Origin: Vibrio inusitatus
Lineage (GTDB): Bacteria; Pseudomonadota; Gammaproteobacteria; Enterobacterales; Vibrionaceae
Length of the DNA: 64,000 nucleotides
Direction: 5' to 3'
Assembly: GCA_024346935.1 (NCBI GenBank)
Contig: AP024878.1
Coordinates: 124,001 to 188,000 of the forward strand
A model generated the notes under the pieces. The model was not told the DNA's origin, did not search any database, and saw only the letters and a list, made by a program, of their open reading frames with translations. The position numbers and the translations under genes were made by a program. This document shows positions 45,983 to 55,576 of the stretch, in pieces. How positions within the stretch are numbered: position 1 is the first letter of the stretch; every line of letters begins with the position of its first letter.

Positions 45983-47803
45983 TCAGTCTCTGATCTGGTA
46001 GTGGTAACTAAGGAACTGCTTAAACTTTTTCACGACATGCAGACTGTGTCTGAGTAGGTCTCGCTCGGTTCTATCGAGTGAATTAAGATCTAAGTTGTTG
46101 GATGAGTCTTGATGAGCCAATTGTTGTGCAAGGCGTAGCTTGAAGAAGAGCTTCAAGGATTCACTGAGATTATCGGCGGTGTCATCTTCTAGGCAGCCTA
46201 ATTCATGTAAGGCTTCGATTCGTTCAAAGGTATTACGTTGGCGGAGATTGTGCTCAAGTGCAAGAGTGCGAATGCCATGGACAATAGAGAATATCCCCCC
46301 TTGCTTGATGTCGAGTCCTTCTTTGCGTGCTTTGACATTACCAAATAGAGTTAAAGGTACCGAGAATTGTAGAGCAGGCCTAACAAAGTCAGAAAGGGTG
46401 AGCATCCGGCCAGTTAGAGTATCGTGCAGTGAGTTGAGAACGGGCTCTACCAAAACCTTATTACCCGCAACCGGCAAAGCATCCGAAAAGATGGCCAGTT
46501 GCATCACTGAATCCGCATTACTCACTTCAATCCATTTAGCCACTTTTTTCTTCCATTCACTTTGGCTAGAGACCCAGAGCTGATTATTGACCATCACCTT
46601 TCCGGGGCAAAGAGGGTAACCAAGCTCCAGTAGGGTCTCGGTGAATTTTTCCATTGTTTCGCTACATTCAGGCCAATCAAATCCATCTTCAAGGATCAGG
46701 GCGTTATCTTGATCTGTTTTTAGAACCTGTTCTCCTCGTCCTTCCGAACCAAGAACAAGTAGGCAACAATGCTGTTGTGCATCTTTGGGAACGACTAATT
46801 GGAATGCTTTCTCTATGATCTGTTCATTGAGCACAGAAATTAACTCCATGATAAATCGAGTGCGGATGCCATTGATCAGCAGGCTTTTAACAAAATCATG
46901 TTGCCTTTGAGAAGCCTGTGCTAATTCATCGATATTCTTAGCGCGAGCAATGCTTAAACTGAGAACGTGAGAATGAGAAGAGAAAGCACTTAGGATTTGA
47001 GTCAGGTCTAGCATTCCTACCGCGTGTTTTTCGTTGACCACCATTACTCGTTTCATCTTGTTTCTCGTCATGGTGAGCATGGCATTAAAGACAAAATCAC
47101 CCTCATGCACCTCAAATACAGGAAATGTTGATATGTCGGACACTGGCGTTTGCATGCTTTTCTCTTCAAGCACTAAAGAATGCAAAAGGTTGGTGCGTGT
47201 AACAATGGCATAGGGGGATTGATTAGGGTGCTCTTGCAAGCGGGGGTCGGCCTCAGAGAGCTTTACTAAGGCTGCATCGATATCGTCATTATTCAATAGA
47301 ATGGTGGCTTCTTTTATTGAAATATCTGGGAGCAACACTAATGGAGGGTGATAGATAGAGTCATCGACTTTGGTGAGAATGAATTCAGCCAAATTTTGTT
47401 GCTTTTTAGCGTCTTTGATGAGCTGTTGGCGTTTGGATAGACTGCTATCGAAGTATTCGGCAAATGACGAATTACTATTGAATAAAGAGAGAAAAACCTC
47501 ACTTGGCAGCAGGTAGCACAATACATCCTCAAGTGCGACGTATTGATGACGCACTTTCCCTTCAAATAATGAGCGCACATCAAATAAATCGTCGTGACCG
47601 TAATGAGCAAAGATCTCTTGCTGGTAATTTTCTTCGACCGAGCCTTTTATCAGCACGAATAAGTGTGTCGTTGATTGTCCAGCGTCGAGCAGAACATCGC
47701 CAGTTCGAAAGTAGGCGATATCTAACGATGTCTTTAACTGCTCTACCTCCTGAGGAGTGAGGCGGTCAAAAGGAGGGTGCTGTGTATTAAATTTTTCAGG
47801 CAT
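45983..47803 (-). CDS. cNMP-binding / CBS / DUF294 nucleotidyltransferase-like signalling protein
   Basis: A 606-aa soluble protein with three regulatory parts. A cyclic-nucleotide-binding domain (about residues 15-125) contains LLDAGQSTTHLFVLIKGSVE. A CBS pair (about 150-275) contains VVNEKHAVGMLDLTQIL. The GlnD-like nucleotidyltransferase domain (about 300-440) has the motif LGSEGRGEQVLKTDQDNALI, and a DUF294 C-terminal helical region follows. It likely senses cAMP and adenylates and may nucleotidylate a partner. It is translationally linked to the exonuclease gene. No experimental function is known to me for this protein. Confidence 0.88.
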   Translation of the reverse strand: MPEKFNTQHPPFDRLTPQEVEQLKTSLDIAYFRTGDVLLDAGQSTTHLFVLIKGSVEENYQQEIFAHYGHDDLFDVRSLFEGKVRHQYVALEDVLCYLLPSEVFLSLFNSNSSFAEYFDSSLSKRQQLIKDAKKQQNLAEFILTKVDDSIYHPPLVLLPDISIKEATILLNNDDIDAALVKLSEADPRLQEHPNQSPYAIVTRTNLLHSLVLEEKSMQTPVSDISTFPVFEVHEGDFVFNAMLTMTRNKMKRVMVVNEKHAVGMLDLTQILSAFSSHSHVLSLSIARAKNIDELAQASQRQHDFVKSLLINGIRTRFIMELISVLNEQIIEKAFQLVVPKDAQQHCCLLVLGSEGRGEQVLKTDQDNALILEDGFDWPECSETMEKFTETLLELGYPLCPGKVMVNNQLWVSSQSEWKKKVAKWIEVSNADSVMQLAIFSDALPVAGNKVLVEPVLNSLHDTLTGRMLTLSDFVRPALQFSVPLTLFGNVKARKEGLDIKQGGIFSIVHGIRTLALEHNLRQRNTFERIEALHELGCLEDDTADNLSESLKLFFKLRLAQQLAHQDSSNNLDLNSLDRTERDLLRHSLHVVKKFKQFLSYHYQIRD

Positions 47804-47976
47804 GAAGACTTAATCCTTTGGCGACAAACCCTAACCCTACTAGTGTGACAAATCCTCAAATAAGCTCCAGACGACTTTGGTCTAATAAGGAAAAGGTGAA
47901 ATTGAAGTTATCCCTTTTTATTCCATTAGGTTCACTTCATAATTGCCGCGAGTATTGCTTAATCTAGGACAGTTTG

Positions 47977-49161
47977 ATGTTGAAACCCTCTCCATACGCG
48001 TGGCTATCTCAGTATTTTCTGGGATTCTTTTTTGCCTATGGCGTTTATCTCCCATTCTGGGCACTTTGGTTTAAAGACCAAGGGGTTTCTGCCTCAGATA
48101 TCGGCCTGCTGCTTGGTATAGCCTTTGCTACCCGATGCGCCGCAAACCTTATTATTACTCCTCGCATTCATAAAGTTGAACACTTGATACCCGCTCTTCG
48201 GGTACTCAGTCTAGCTTCGCTCGTTTTCATAGCATTTCATCTTTTTACGGGGGGAAGTTTCTGGCTAATGGCTGTGGCTACCATACTCTTTAATGCCTGT
48301 TGTGGGCCAGTTATTCCTATTTCTGATGCAATGGCCAATCACTACGCTCGTCTGAAGATGCTCGACTATGGTCGAACTCGTTTATGGGGTTCGATAGCCT
48401 TTATTGCGGGTTCAACAGTCGTCGGTTTCCTTGTTGCTCAATTTGGCATTGATTTCATCGTGTATACCGCTTTGGCTGGCATTGCGTTTTCTATCGTGGC
48501 GTCAATGCGCAATCCCAATCCAATGCCTGTAACGCAAGGGAACGTGCAATCAGTTAGACCTAAGCTCAGTAGCTTGCTACGCGAATGGTCAGTGATTAAG
48601 TTCATTGGTTTGATTGCACTAATTCAAGGGAGCCATGCTGCTTATTACGGTTTTAGTACTATCTACTGGAAAGATGCTGGTTACAGTGCCGATATCATTG
48701 GTTACCTATGGAGCCTTGGTGTTGTTGCTGAGGTGTGTATCTTTGCTTTCAGCAATCGATGGTTTGGTAAATGGACATTGCGCTCTCTATTCTTAGTGGC
48801 TTCTGTTGGCGTTATTGTACGTTGGGGTCTAACCGCATCAACTACCATGTTATTTGCATTGATTCTTATTCAGTTGCTACACGGTGTTACCTTTGCACTA
48901 GCACATATTGCAGCAATTCGTTATATCCAAGATGCAGAGCAACATAAGATGGTAGCACTGCAAGCACTCTACAACGCGATACCTCTTGGTATTGTAATGG
49001 CGACGATGACGGCGCTTAGTGGTTGGGGCTATGAGCTTTGGGGGGCAAATGTCTTCTGGGTTATGGCCAGTATGGGTGTGTTAGCCATGTTTGTTAAATT
49101 GGACCCTCAGAAAGGGAATGTTGAAGAAGTGGGGATTGAACCACAAAAACAAGCTAACTAA
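47977..49161 (+). CDS. MFS transporter, HcaT/PPP-like
   Basis: A 394-aa major facilitator protein with twelve predicted helices. It resembles E. coli HcaT (putative 3-phenylpropionate transporter): FFFAYGVYLPFWALWFKDQG near the start, ARLKMLDYGRTRLWGSIAF, and QGSHAAYYGFSTIYWKDAG with YLWSLGVVAEV. The ATG at 47977 is preferred over the TTG three bases earlier. The substrate is unknown. It is divergent from the DUF294 gene and upstream of crbS in the same direction. Confidence 0.88.
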   Translation: MLKPSPYAWLSQYFLGFFFAYGVYLPFWALWFKDQGVSASDIGLLLGIAFATRCAANLIITPRIHKVEHLIPALRVLSLASLVFIAFHLFTGGSFWLMAVATILFNACCGPVIPISDAMANHYARLKMLDYGRTRLWGSIAFIAGSTVVGFLVAQFGIDFIVYTALAGIAFSIVASMRNPNPMPVTQGNVQSVRPKLSSLLREWSVIKFIGLIALIQGSHAAYYGFSTIYWKDAGYSADIIGYLWSLGVVAEVCIFAFSNRWFGKWTLRSLFLVASVGVIVRWGLTASTTMLFALILIQLLHGVTFALAHIAAIRYIQDAEQHKMVALQALYNAIPLGIVMATMTALSGWGYELWGANVFWVMASMGVLAMFVKLDPQKGNVEEVGIEPQKQAN

Positions 49162-49272
49162 TTGAGCTACAAAGCGATCTTTGACTAGTCTTATAGCATC
49201 TAAACTTACGCGTTCTTGAGAATAGACCATAGGTTAGATGTATTCAAAACTAAGGCTGGTTAAGGATTGTTT

Positions 49273-52200
49273 ATGCAAGGATGGGTTGTCGTTCCCGCAT
49301 CGCTGCTCTATTTAGTACTGCTTTTTTTAGTAGCATGGTACGGGGACAAACGTCCGCAGTGGTTAGCCTCATGGCGCCCTTGGATTTATAGCCTTTCTAT
49401 TGCGGTTTATTGCACCTCTTGGACTTTTTTTGGCACCGTAGGCCAAGCCGCCAACAACCCTTGGGCATTTCTGCCCGTCTATCTTGCCCCAATTATCGTA
49501 TTTGTCTTTTTCTGGCGCGTATTGGCACGCATGATCTTAGTGGCAAAGCGCGAACACATTAACTCGATTGCTGACTTCATCGCTGCTCGCTATGGCAAAT
49601 CTCAAGGCTTGGCAGTATTCGTTACCTTAATATCCGTAGTCGGTATATTGCCATATATCGCATTGCAGATGCGCGGCATTATGATGGGGATTGAACTTGC
49701 CGCTCCAGAAGTATTAGGGGAGGAAGGGAATCAAAAGTATCTTGTTTCTTGGTTGATGGTGGCAGCCCTTGCTACCTTTACCGTGCTATTTGGTACTCGC
49801 CATATTGATAACACCGAGCATCATCGAGGGATGATGATGGCCATTGCTTTTGAATCTATAGTAAAGCTGGTGGCTTTTTTGTTTGTTGGCTTATTCGTTA
49901 TGTTTGTGGTGCTACAGCGAACGGATATAGAGCTCTGGCAAGCGGCAAAGCAAACCTATGAATCACCTAATATACCTACCTTATTGATACATACCCTTTT
50001 GACCATGATGGCTATCTTTTGTCTTCCTAGGCAGTTTCATACCACAGTGGTTGAAAATGAGCGTGCTCATGATTTGCATACCGCAAGGCGAGTTTTTCCT
50101 GCCTATTTGATGCTGATGGGGCTATTTGTGCTTCCTATCGCCTGGGTGGGTTCTAGCTTATTACCTGGAAGCCCAGCAGATAGCTACGTCATCAGTTTAC
50201 CGCTGGCATTAGGGGCTGATAGCGTTGCTTTATTTGCTTTTATTGGCGGTGTCTCAGCTGCAAGTGGCATGGTGATAGTGTCCACTATTGCCTTAGCTAT
50301 CATGGTGTCCAATGACCTTGTTATGCCGCTGCTTCTGCGAAGAATGAAGTTGTCACAACACAACTTCAGGCATTTCTCTGGACGCTTATTAGTGATTCGC
50401 AGAATCCTGATTGTCATGTTGATCGTTGGTGCGTGGTTCTTTTATCAGGTGCTGGATAGCATCGGTAGTTTGTCTGCGATTGGCTTTCTTTCTTTTGCTG
50501 CTGTCACCCAGTTTGCACCAGCATTGTTGGGAGGAATGTATTGGCGACACGGCAATCGCAATGGGGTTTATGTTGGCTTGGTTGTAGGGTTTATTCTCTG
50601 GCTTGTTACTCTGATGAGTCAAACGGGCATTCTGGCGGGAGATGCAGGAACCAATGTTCTTATTTGGGTGATATCACCACCAGAATTATTGGCGAGTCTA
50701 GATATTAAAAACTCTGATTGGGGCATGCTGCTTAGTATCAGTGCCAATAGTGTGTGTTATGTGTTGGTATCGATATTGACGCGTCCTAACATTAGTGAGC
50801 GCTTACAATCAGCCGCTTTCGTTGGCTCACCATTGCCAGAGTCGGACAATATTAGCCTATATCAAAGTCGGGTTACTGTTGCTGAGTTGGAACTAGTCGC
50901 TTCTAAATTTGTTGGTAGACATAGGGTTCGCACTGCTTTCAACCAGTTTTGGAGTCAGCAAGAAGAGGTATTGATGCCCAATCAATACGCCCCTTCAACC
51001 TTGATTAGGCATACCGAGCGTGTGCTCGCGGGTGTGTTTGGTGCATCATCCGCTAAGTTAGTGCTCACTTCTGCCTTGCAAGGCAAAAACATGCAGCTTG
51101 AAGAGGTGGCGACTATAGTCGATGAGGCCTCAGAGCTGTATGACTTTAGTCGTAGTCTTTTACAAGGAGCCATTGAGCATATTGAGCAAGGCATAGCCGT
51201 TGTTGATAAACAACTGAGGCTAGTGGCATGGAATCAGCGTTACTTGGAGTTGTTTGAATTTCCTCCTGGGTTAATTCAAGTCGGCAGGCCTATTGCAGAT
51301 GTGATTCGTTATAACGCAGAGAAGGGGCTGTGTGGGCCTGGAGATCCGGAGATTCATGTTCAGCGTCGAATTGAGCACCTACAAAGAGGCACTAGTCATA
51401 CATCTTCTCGTCAACGTGCTGATGGGCGCGTTATCGAAGTGCAAGGCAATCCTATGCCCAGTGGCGGATTTGCAATGAGTTTCAGTGATATTACCGTTTA
51501 CCGTCAGGCAGAGCAGGCACTAAAGGATGCGAATATTACCTTAGAAGAAAGGGTGCAAGAGCGAACTCATGAGTTGGAGCAATTGAATCGGAAATTGACG
51601 ATTGCAACTCAGCGCTCAGAGCAAGAATCCCAATCTAAATCTCGCTTTCTTGCGGCTGTTAGTCATGACCTAATGCAGCCTTTAAATGCGGCTCGTTTGT
51701 TTACTTCATCATTGTCTGAGGTGGCAAAAGACGCTGAAACTCAGCAAGTGGCACGCCATATAGAAAGTGCAATGGAAGCGGCTGAAGTGCTGATCAGTGA
51801 CCTATTGGATATCTCTCGTTTGGAATCTGGAAAACTAGAGGCTAAGGTGCAGCCCTTTGCTCTAAGTGAAGTATTGTTTAACCTAGATGCTGAGTTTGGT
51901 GTTATTGCTGAGGAGCAAGGCATCAACTTTAGAACGGTATCCACTTCGTTGTTTGTCGAGTCAGATCCAAAGTTATTACGCAGGGTAATCCAAAACTTCT
52001 TAACCAATGCTTTTCGCTACAGTCCTCAAGGAAAGGTTGTATTAGGATCGCGAAGAGAGGGGAACACTCTTTCTATTCAAGTTTGGGACAATGGCATTGG
52101 CGTCGAAGAAGACAAACAGCAATTGATATTTGAAGAGTTTACCCGCACCAATCAAATCCGTTCCGATAAAGGGCTTGGCTTAGGGCTCGCGATTTCAAAA

Positions 52201-52740
52201 GGGATAGCACAACTGTTAGGACACACAATATCACTGCGTTCTTGGCCCAGCAGAGGAAGCGTATTTTCTGTCACTGTACCACTGGCAAAGAAGGTGATTG
52301 CTGAAAAGAGTCCTTCAATGGAGCCTATTGTGACTGCGACTCCGCTCAGTAAATTGCGAGTGCTGTGTGTTGATGACGAAGTCTCTATTTTGGAAGGTAT
52401 GGAGCATTTGCTGCAGCGCTGGGGGTGCGAGGTGAGATTGGCAACGGATCTAGAGCAGAGTCTGTTGCAATTGGATAACCATTGGCTACCTGATGTGATT
52501 CTTTCTGATTATCGTTTGGAAAATGGCAGAACAGGGCTGCAGGTATTGCAGCGCTTCAGACAGGTAATGGGGGCAGAGTTTAATGGCGTAATCATCAGTG
52601 CTGATAGAACGCCAGACATCATTGACGAGATTAAGAACGAAGGGTTTGAGTTTCTGCCTAAACCAGTTAAGCCATTAAAGCTTCGAACCCTTCTCAATAA
52701 ATTTGAGCGTTATTTGTCTTCAGTAAATAGAGTTTCGTAA
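49273..52740 (+). CDS. crbS: Hybrid histidine kinase with sodium/solute-symporter sensor domain
   Basis: An 1155-aa sensor. The N-terminal half (about residues 1-490) is a sodium/solute-symporter-like membrane domain with about 13 helices. It is followed by a PAS domain (about 630-730), a coiled coil (about 745-785), HisKA with phospho-accepting His798 (AVSHDLMQPLNAARLF), HATPase (about 860-1010; NAFRYS, DNGIGVE, GLGLGLAIS), and a C-terminal receiver with D1034/D1035 and phospho-accepting D1079 (ILSDYRLENG). The start ATG at 49273 has AAGGA six bases upstream; TTG at 49267 would abut the ribosome site. In V. cholerae CrbS with CrbR drives acs expression, the acetate switch. Confidence 0.93.
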   Translation: MQGWVVVPASLLYLVLLFLVAWYGDKRPQWLASWRPWIYSLSIAVYCTSWTFFGTVGQAANNPWAFLPVYLAPIIVFVFFWRVLARMILVAKREHINSIADFIAARYGKSQGLAVFVTLISVVGILPYIALQMRGIMMGIELAAPEVLGEEGNQKYLVSWLMVAALATFTVLFGTRHIDNTEHHRGMMMAIAFESIVKLVAFLFVGLFVMFVVLQRTDIELWQAAKQTYESPNIPTLLIHTLLTMMAIFCLPRQFHTTVVENERAHDLHTARRVFPAYLMLMGLFVLPIAWVGSSLLPGSPADSYVISLPLALGADSVALFAFIGGVSAASGMVIVSTIALAIMVSNDLVMPLLLRRMKLSQHNFRHFSGRLLVIRRILIVMLIVGAWFFYQVLDSIGSLSAIGFLSFAAVTQFAPALLGGMYWRHGNRNGVYVGLVVGFILWLVTLMSQTGILAGDAGTNVLIWVISPPELLASLDIKNSDWGMLLSISANSVCYVLVSILTRPNISERLQSAAFVGSPLPESDNISLYQSRVTVAELELVASKFVGRHRVRTAFNQFWSQQEEVLMPNQYAPSTLIRHTERVLAGVFGASSAKLVLTSALQGKNMQLEEVATIVDEASELYDFSRSLLQGAIEHIEQGIAVVDKQLRLVAWNQRYLELFEFPPGLIQVGRPIADVIRYNAEKGLCGPGDPEIHVQRRIEHLQRGTSHTSSRQRADGRVIEVQGNPMPSGGFAMSFSDITVYRQAEQALKDANITLEERVQERTHELEQLNRKLTIATQRSEQESQSKSRFLAAVSHDLMQPLNAARLFTSSLSEVAKDAETQQVARHIESAMEAAEVLISDLLDISRLESGKLEAKVQPFALSEVLFNLDAEFGVIAEEQGINFRTVSTSLFVESDPKLLRRVIQNFLTNAFRYSPQGKVVLGSRREGNTLSIQVWDNGIGVEEDKQQLIFEEFTRTNQIRSDKGLGLGLAISKGIAQLLGHTISLRSWPSRGSVFSVTVPLAKKVIAEKSPSMEPIVTATPLSKLRVLCVDDEVSILEGMEHLLQRWGCEVRLATDLEQSLLQLDNHWLPDVILSDYRLENGRTGLQVLQRFRQVMGAEFNGVIISADRTPDIIDEIKNEGFEFLPKPVKPLKLRTLLNKFERYLSSVNRVS

Positions 52741-53192
52741 ACCACAAAGGTGGTTTCAGTCTCTCCATAGTAGAGAGTATCTTCGGCCTGGATAGCAATT
52801 CGAAGATTCTTTGCTTCAATATTGTTCGCTGGCAAGGAGATAGCCCAGTTCCGCATATCTTGATTGGTAGGTGTCATCTCTACAGGTTGGCTCTCGCCAT
52901 TTTCGGCCAATGCGACCTTTATACCCTGCAGCGGGAATTTGGATTTTAAGGTTAAATCTAAAGTGTCTGCAGTGAGCTTCTCTGAACGAAATTGCACCTT
53001 GAATTCACCATTTTCAAAATCACACAAACCACTGGTATAACGACAATTCGATTTGCTGATTAGTTTGTAGCTTTCGCCTTGTTTGGCTGCATGAGGTTTT
53101 TCACTCACAGCCATATCTATACCAAAATAAGTGATCACAGCCAATATAGGGGCAACCAGTAAAGCAACGATAAAGTGTTTGTTTTTGAACAT
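52710..53192 (-). CDS. Membrane-anchored protein of unknown function
   Basis: A 160-aa protein with one N-terminal hydrophobic segment (FIVALLVAPILAVITYFGI) and a periplasmic beta-rich domain with two nearby cysteines (NCRYTSGLCDFENG) that could form a disulfide. Good ribosome site (AGGATGCAAAA). Its 3' end overlaps crbS convergently by 31 bases. It stands between crbS and the symporter, so a role in the acetate system is possible but unproven. Confidence 0.78.
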   Translation of the reverse strand: MFKNKHFIVALLVAPILAVITYFGIDMAVSEKPHAAKQGESYKLISKSNCRYTSGLCDFENGEFKVQFRSEKLTADTLDLTLKSKFPLQGIKVALAENGESQPVEMTPTNQDMRNWAISLPANNIEAKNLRIAIQAEDTLYYGETETTFVVYETLFTEDK

Positions 53193-53280
53193 TTTTGCAT
53201 CCTAGCGACAATGTAAAATTCTAGAGAGAGAGTCTATGTTTTATGTTTGAAACTCTTTCTTTACAATACTCGACTTACTT

Positions 53281-53308
53281 TATTAAAAAAGCCCCCGAAG
53301 GGGCTTTT
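53281..53308 (-). terminator. Terminator of the symporter operon
   Basis: AAAAGCCCC and GGGGCTTTT form a 9-bp stem with loop CGAA; leftward it runs into T6. It lies just beyond the symporter stop at 53333. Confidence 0.88.
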
Positions 53309-53332
53309 GTGGACTAGATTGGATAGATTGTA

Positions 53333-55060
53333 CTAGTGATCTTGAGCTGAACCGGCTCCTGCTGGAACTCGAACATGCTCAACAAGGTCTTTTACTTCTT
53401 GTGGAGTCTCTGCTGTTACTTTAGATACAGCGAATGCCACGATGAAGTTGAAGGCTGCGCCAATTGCACCAAATGCATTAGGTTCAATGCCTAGGAACCA
53501 ATTACTACCCCAGCTTTCTAGATATTTCCAATCCGCAACAAACAAGATGCCTTTGTGTTGGAAAACGTAGAATAGCGTGATACCGATACCTGCGATCATA
53601 CCTGCAATCGCACCTTCCTTATTAATGTTTTTACTAAATATACCCATCATTAAGGCAGGGAAGATGGAGGAGGCGGCCAGACCAAATGCGAGGGCAACCG
53701 TACCGGCGGCAAAGCCCGGTGGGTTGAGTCCCAGATACCCCGCGACCCCAATTGCCACTGCCATAGATATCCGGCTAGCGAGCAGCTCTTTCTTCTCTGA
53801 AATGTTGGGGTTTATTACCCCTTTTATCAGATCGTGCGAGATGGAGGAGGAGATAGCCAGTAGTAAACCTGCCGCAGTAGATAGTGCCGCTGCAAGACCA
53901 CCTGCTGCTACTAGGGCAATAACCCAGTTTGGTAGCTTAGCAATCTCAGGGTTAGCTAATACCATGATATCCCTATCTACTTTTAGCTCATTGGTTTCTG
54001 CGCTAGAAGTGTACTGAATCGCACCATCAGCATTTTTATCCTCAAAGCCTAGAAGACCGGTTTTCTCCCAGTTTCTAAACCAATCAGGACGCTCGTCATA
54101 GATAAGATTCTGACCAGAAGGAAGGTTTACTGTTTCCATTAGGTTTAGGCGAGCCATAGCCGCAACTGCTGGAGCTGTAGTGTATAGAATTGCAATGAAC
54201 ACTAGCGCCCAGCCTGCTGAGGATCGAGCATCACGCACTTTTGGCACGGTGAAGAAACGGATAATTACATGGGGTAGGCCCGCAGTACCGATCATCAGTG
54301 ACATGGTATATACGAACATATTGAGGGTATCGCCCCGCACATGTGTCGTGTATTCAGTAAAGCCGAGTTCAGTCACCACCTGGTCAAGCCGGTCTAGCAA
54401 ATAGACATCTGACCCCGTCATGGTACTACCCAACCCTATTTGAGGAAGAGCGTGACCGGTGAGTTGTAGAGAGATAAATACTGCTGGAATAGTGTAAGCA
54501 AGAATGAGTACGCAGTATTGAGCAATCTGGGTGTAAGTGATGCCTTTCATACCACCCATAACGGCATAGATGAATACAATACACATACCTACGCCAAGTC
54601 CAGTTGCATAGTCCACTTCAAGGAAGCGACCAAATGCAACACCGACGCCTTTCATCTGACCAATAACATAGGTTACCGATGCGATAATCAAACAAGCTAC
54701 GGCTACAACGCGTGCTGTCTTAGAGTAAAAGCGTTCACCGACGAACTCAGGAACCGTGAACTTACCAAATTTACGAAGGTAAGGCGCGAGTAATAATGCC
54801 AGAAGTACGTAGCCACCCGTCCAGCCCATAAGGAATACTGAACCACCGTATCCCATAAAGGCGATTAGACCTGCCATGGAGATAAATGATGCTGCAGACA
54901 TCCAGTCTGCGGCTGTTGCCATACCATTGGCGATCGGGTTCACCCCGCCACCGGCAACGTAGAACTCTTTGGTTGTGCCCGCTCGAGCCCATATTGCTAT
55001 ACCGATGTAGAGTGCGAAGGTCGCACCTACAACAAGGTATGTAATTGTCTTAAGATCCAT
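53333..55060 (-). CDS. Sodium:solute (cation/acetate-type) symporter
   Basis: A 575-aa SSS-family transporter with about 13 helices. Family landmarks are GGGVNPIANGMATAADWMSAASF, YLRKFGKFTVPEFVGERF, and AAGGLAAALSTAAGLLLA. Similar to ActP-type acetate permeases but paired with a DUF4212 partner 12 bases upstream (stop 55073, start 55060), the usual two-subunit arrangement in Vibrio and relatives. The start has an AAGGAGC ribosome site. Acetate or another short carboxylate is the likely substrate from the cluster context. Confidence 0.92.
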   Translation of the reverse strand: MDLKTITYLVVGATFALYIGIAIWARAGTTKEFYVAGGGVNPIANGMATAADWMSAASFISMAGLIAFMGYGGSVFLMGWTGGYVLLALLLAPYLRKFGKFTVPEFVGERFYSKTARVVAVACLIIASVTYVIGQMKGVGVAFGRFLEVDYATGLGVGMCIVFIYAVMGGMKGITYTQIAQYCVLILAYTIPAVFISLQLTGHALPQIGLGSTMTGSDVYLLDRLDQVVTELGFTEYTTHVRGDTLNMFVYTMSLMIGTAGLPHVIIRFFTVPKVRDARSSAGWALVFIAILYTTAPAVAAMARLNLMETVNLPSGQNLIYDERPDWFRNWEKTGLLGFEDKNADGAIQYTSSAETNELKVDRDIMVLANPEIAKLPNWVIALVAAGGLAAALSTAAGLLLAISSSISHDLIKGVINPNISEKKELLASRISMAVAIGVAGYLGLNPPGFAAGTVALAFGLAASSIFPALMMGIFSKNINKEGAIAGMIAGIGITLFYVFQHKGILFVADWKYLESWGSNWFLGIEPNAFGAIGAAFNFIVAFAVSKVTAETPQEVKDLVEHVRVPAGAGSAQDH

Positions 55061-55072
55061 CTTCGTAGCTCC

Positions 55073-55336
55073 TTATTCTTCTACGTTAAATTCACGGTCA
55101 ATTCGACGCATTTTCCACGCATAGTAGAAAATAATACCCAAGAAACAGTAGATGGCACCCTGCTGTGCAAACCAGAAACCTAGCTTATAGCCACCGATTT
55201 GAAATTGATTGAGTTGATCCACAAATAAAATACCGCAGCCGAATGACACAACAAACCAGATAATCAATAGGCTAATCATGAGTCGAACATTCTTACTCCA
55301 ATAGGCTTTAGCTCGTTCTTCATTTTCAAACGCCAT
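55073..55336 (-). CDS. DUF4212 small symporter partner
   Basis: An 87-aa membrane protein with two helices (LMISLLIIWFVVSFGCGILF and GFWFAQQGAIYCFLGIIFYY) and a charged tail. The block AYWSKNVRLM is typical of DUF4212, the small partner of sodium/solute symporters. The start has AAGGAG eight bases upstream. It is the first gene of the two-gene operon. Confidence 0.93.
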   Translation of the reverse strand: MAFENEERAKAYWSKNVRLMISLLIIWFVVSFGCGILFVDQLNQFQIGGYKLGFWFAQQGAIYCFLGIIFYYAWKMRRIDREFNVEE

Positions 55337-55503
55337 TGCCGTCTCCTTACGCTCATTTGTTAATAAAATGTTTCAAGCATACGATAGCAGTGGGGTTGTA
55401 ATAACTCATTTGAACTTTGGTCTTGATGATGATTTTAATAAAAAACATTAAAATCAGTGCTTTAAGTGTATTGAGCAGAAAAGTGTGAAGTGAGTTTTGT
55501 GCG

Positions 55504-55525
55504 GTATTAGCCAAAGGTCTAATAC
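55504..55525. promoter_or_regulatory. Inverted repeat upstream of the symporter operon
   Basis: GTATTAG (55504-55510) and CTAATAC (55519-55525) with an 8-base spacer, about 170 bases upstream of the DUF4212 start. It could be a regulator site for the symporter operon. It shares only a TATTA core with the palindrome upstream of acs, so a common regulator is not shown. Confidence 0.35.
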
Positions 55526-55576
55526 GAAATAAGGGAAATACTGGTTTTATTTACCAATTGAGAAGCTGTCTTAGTA

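Noticed and set aside
53577..54017. Antisense frame in the symporter gene
   Set aside because: Complement of transmembrane codons; no start context or family features.
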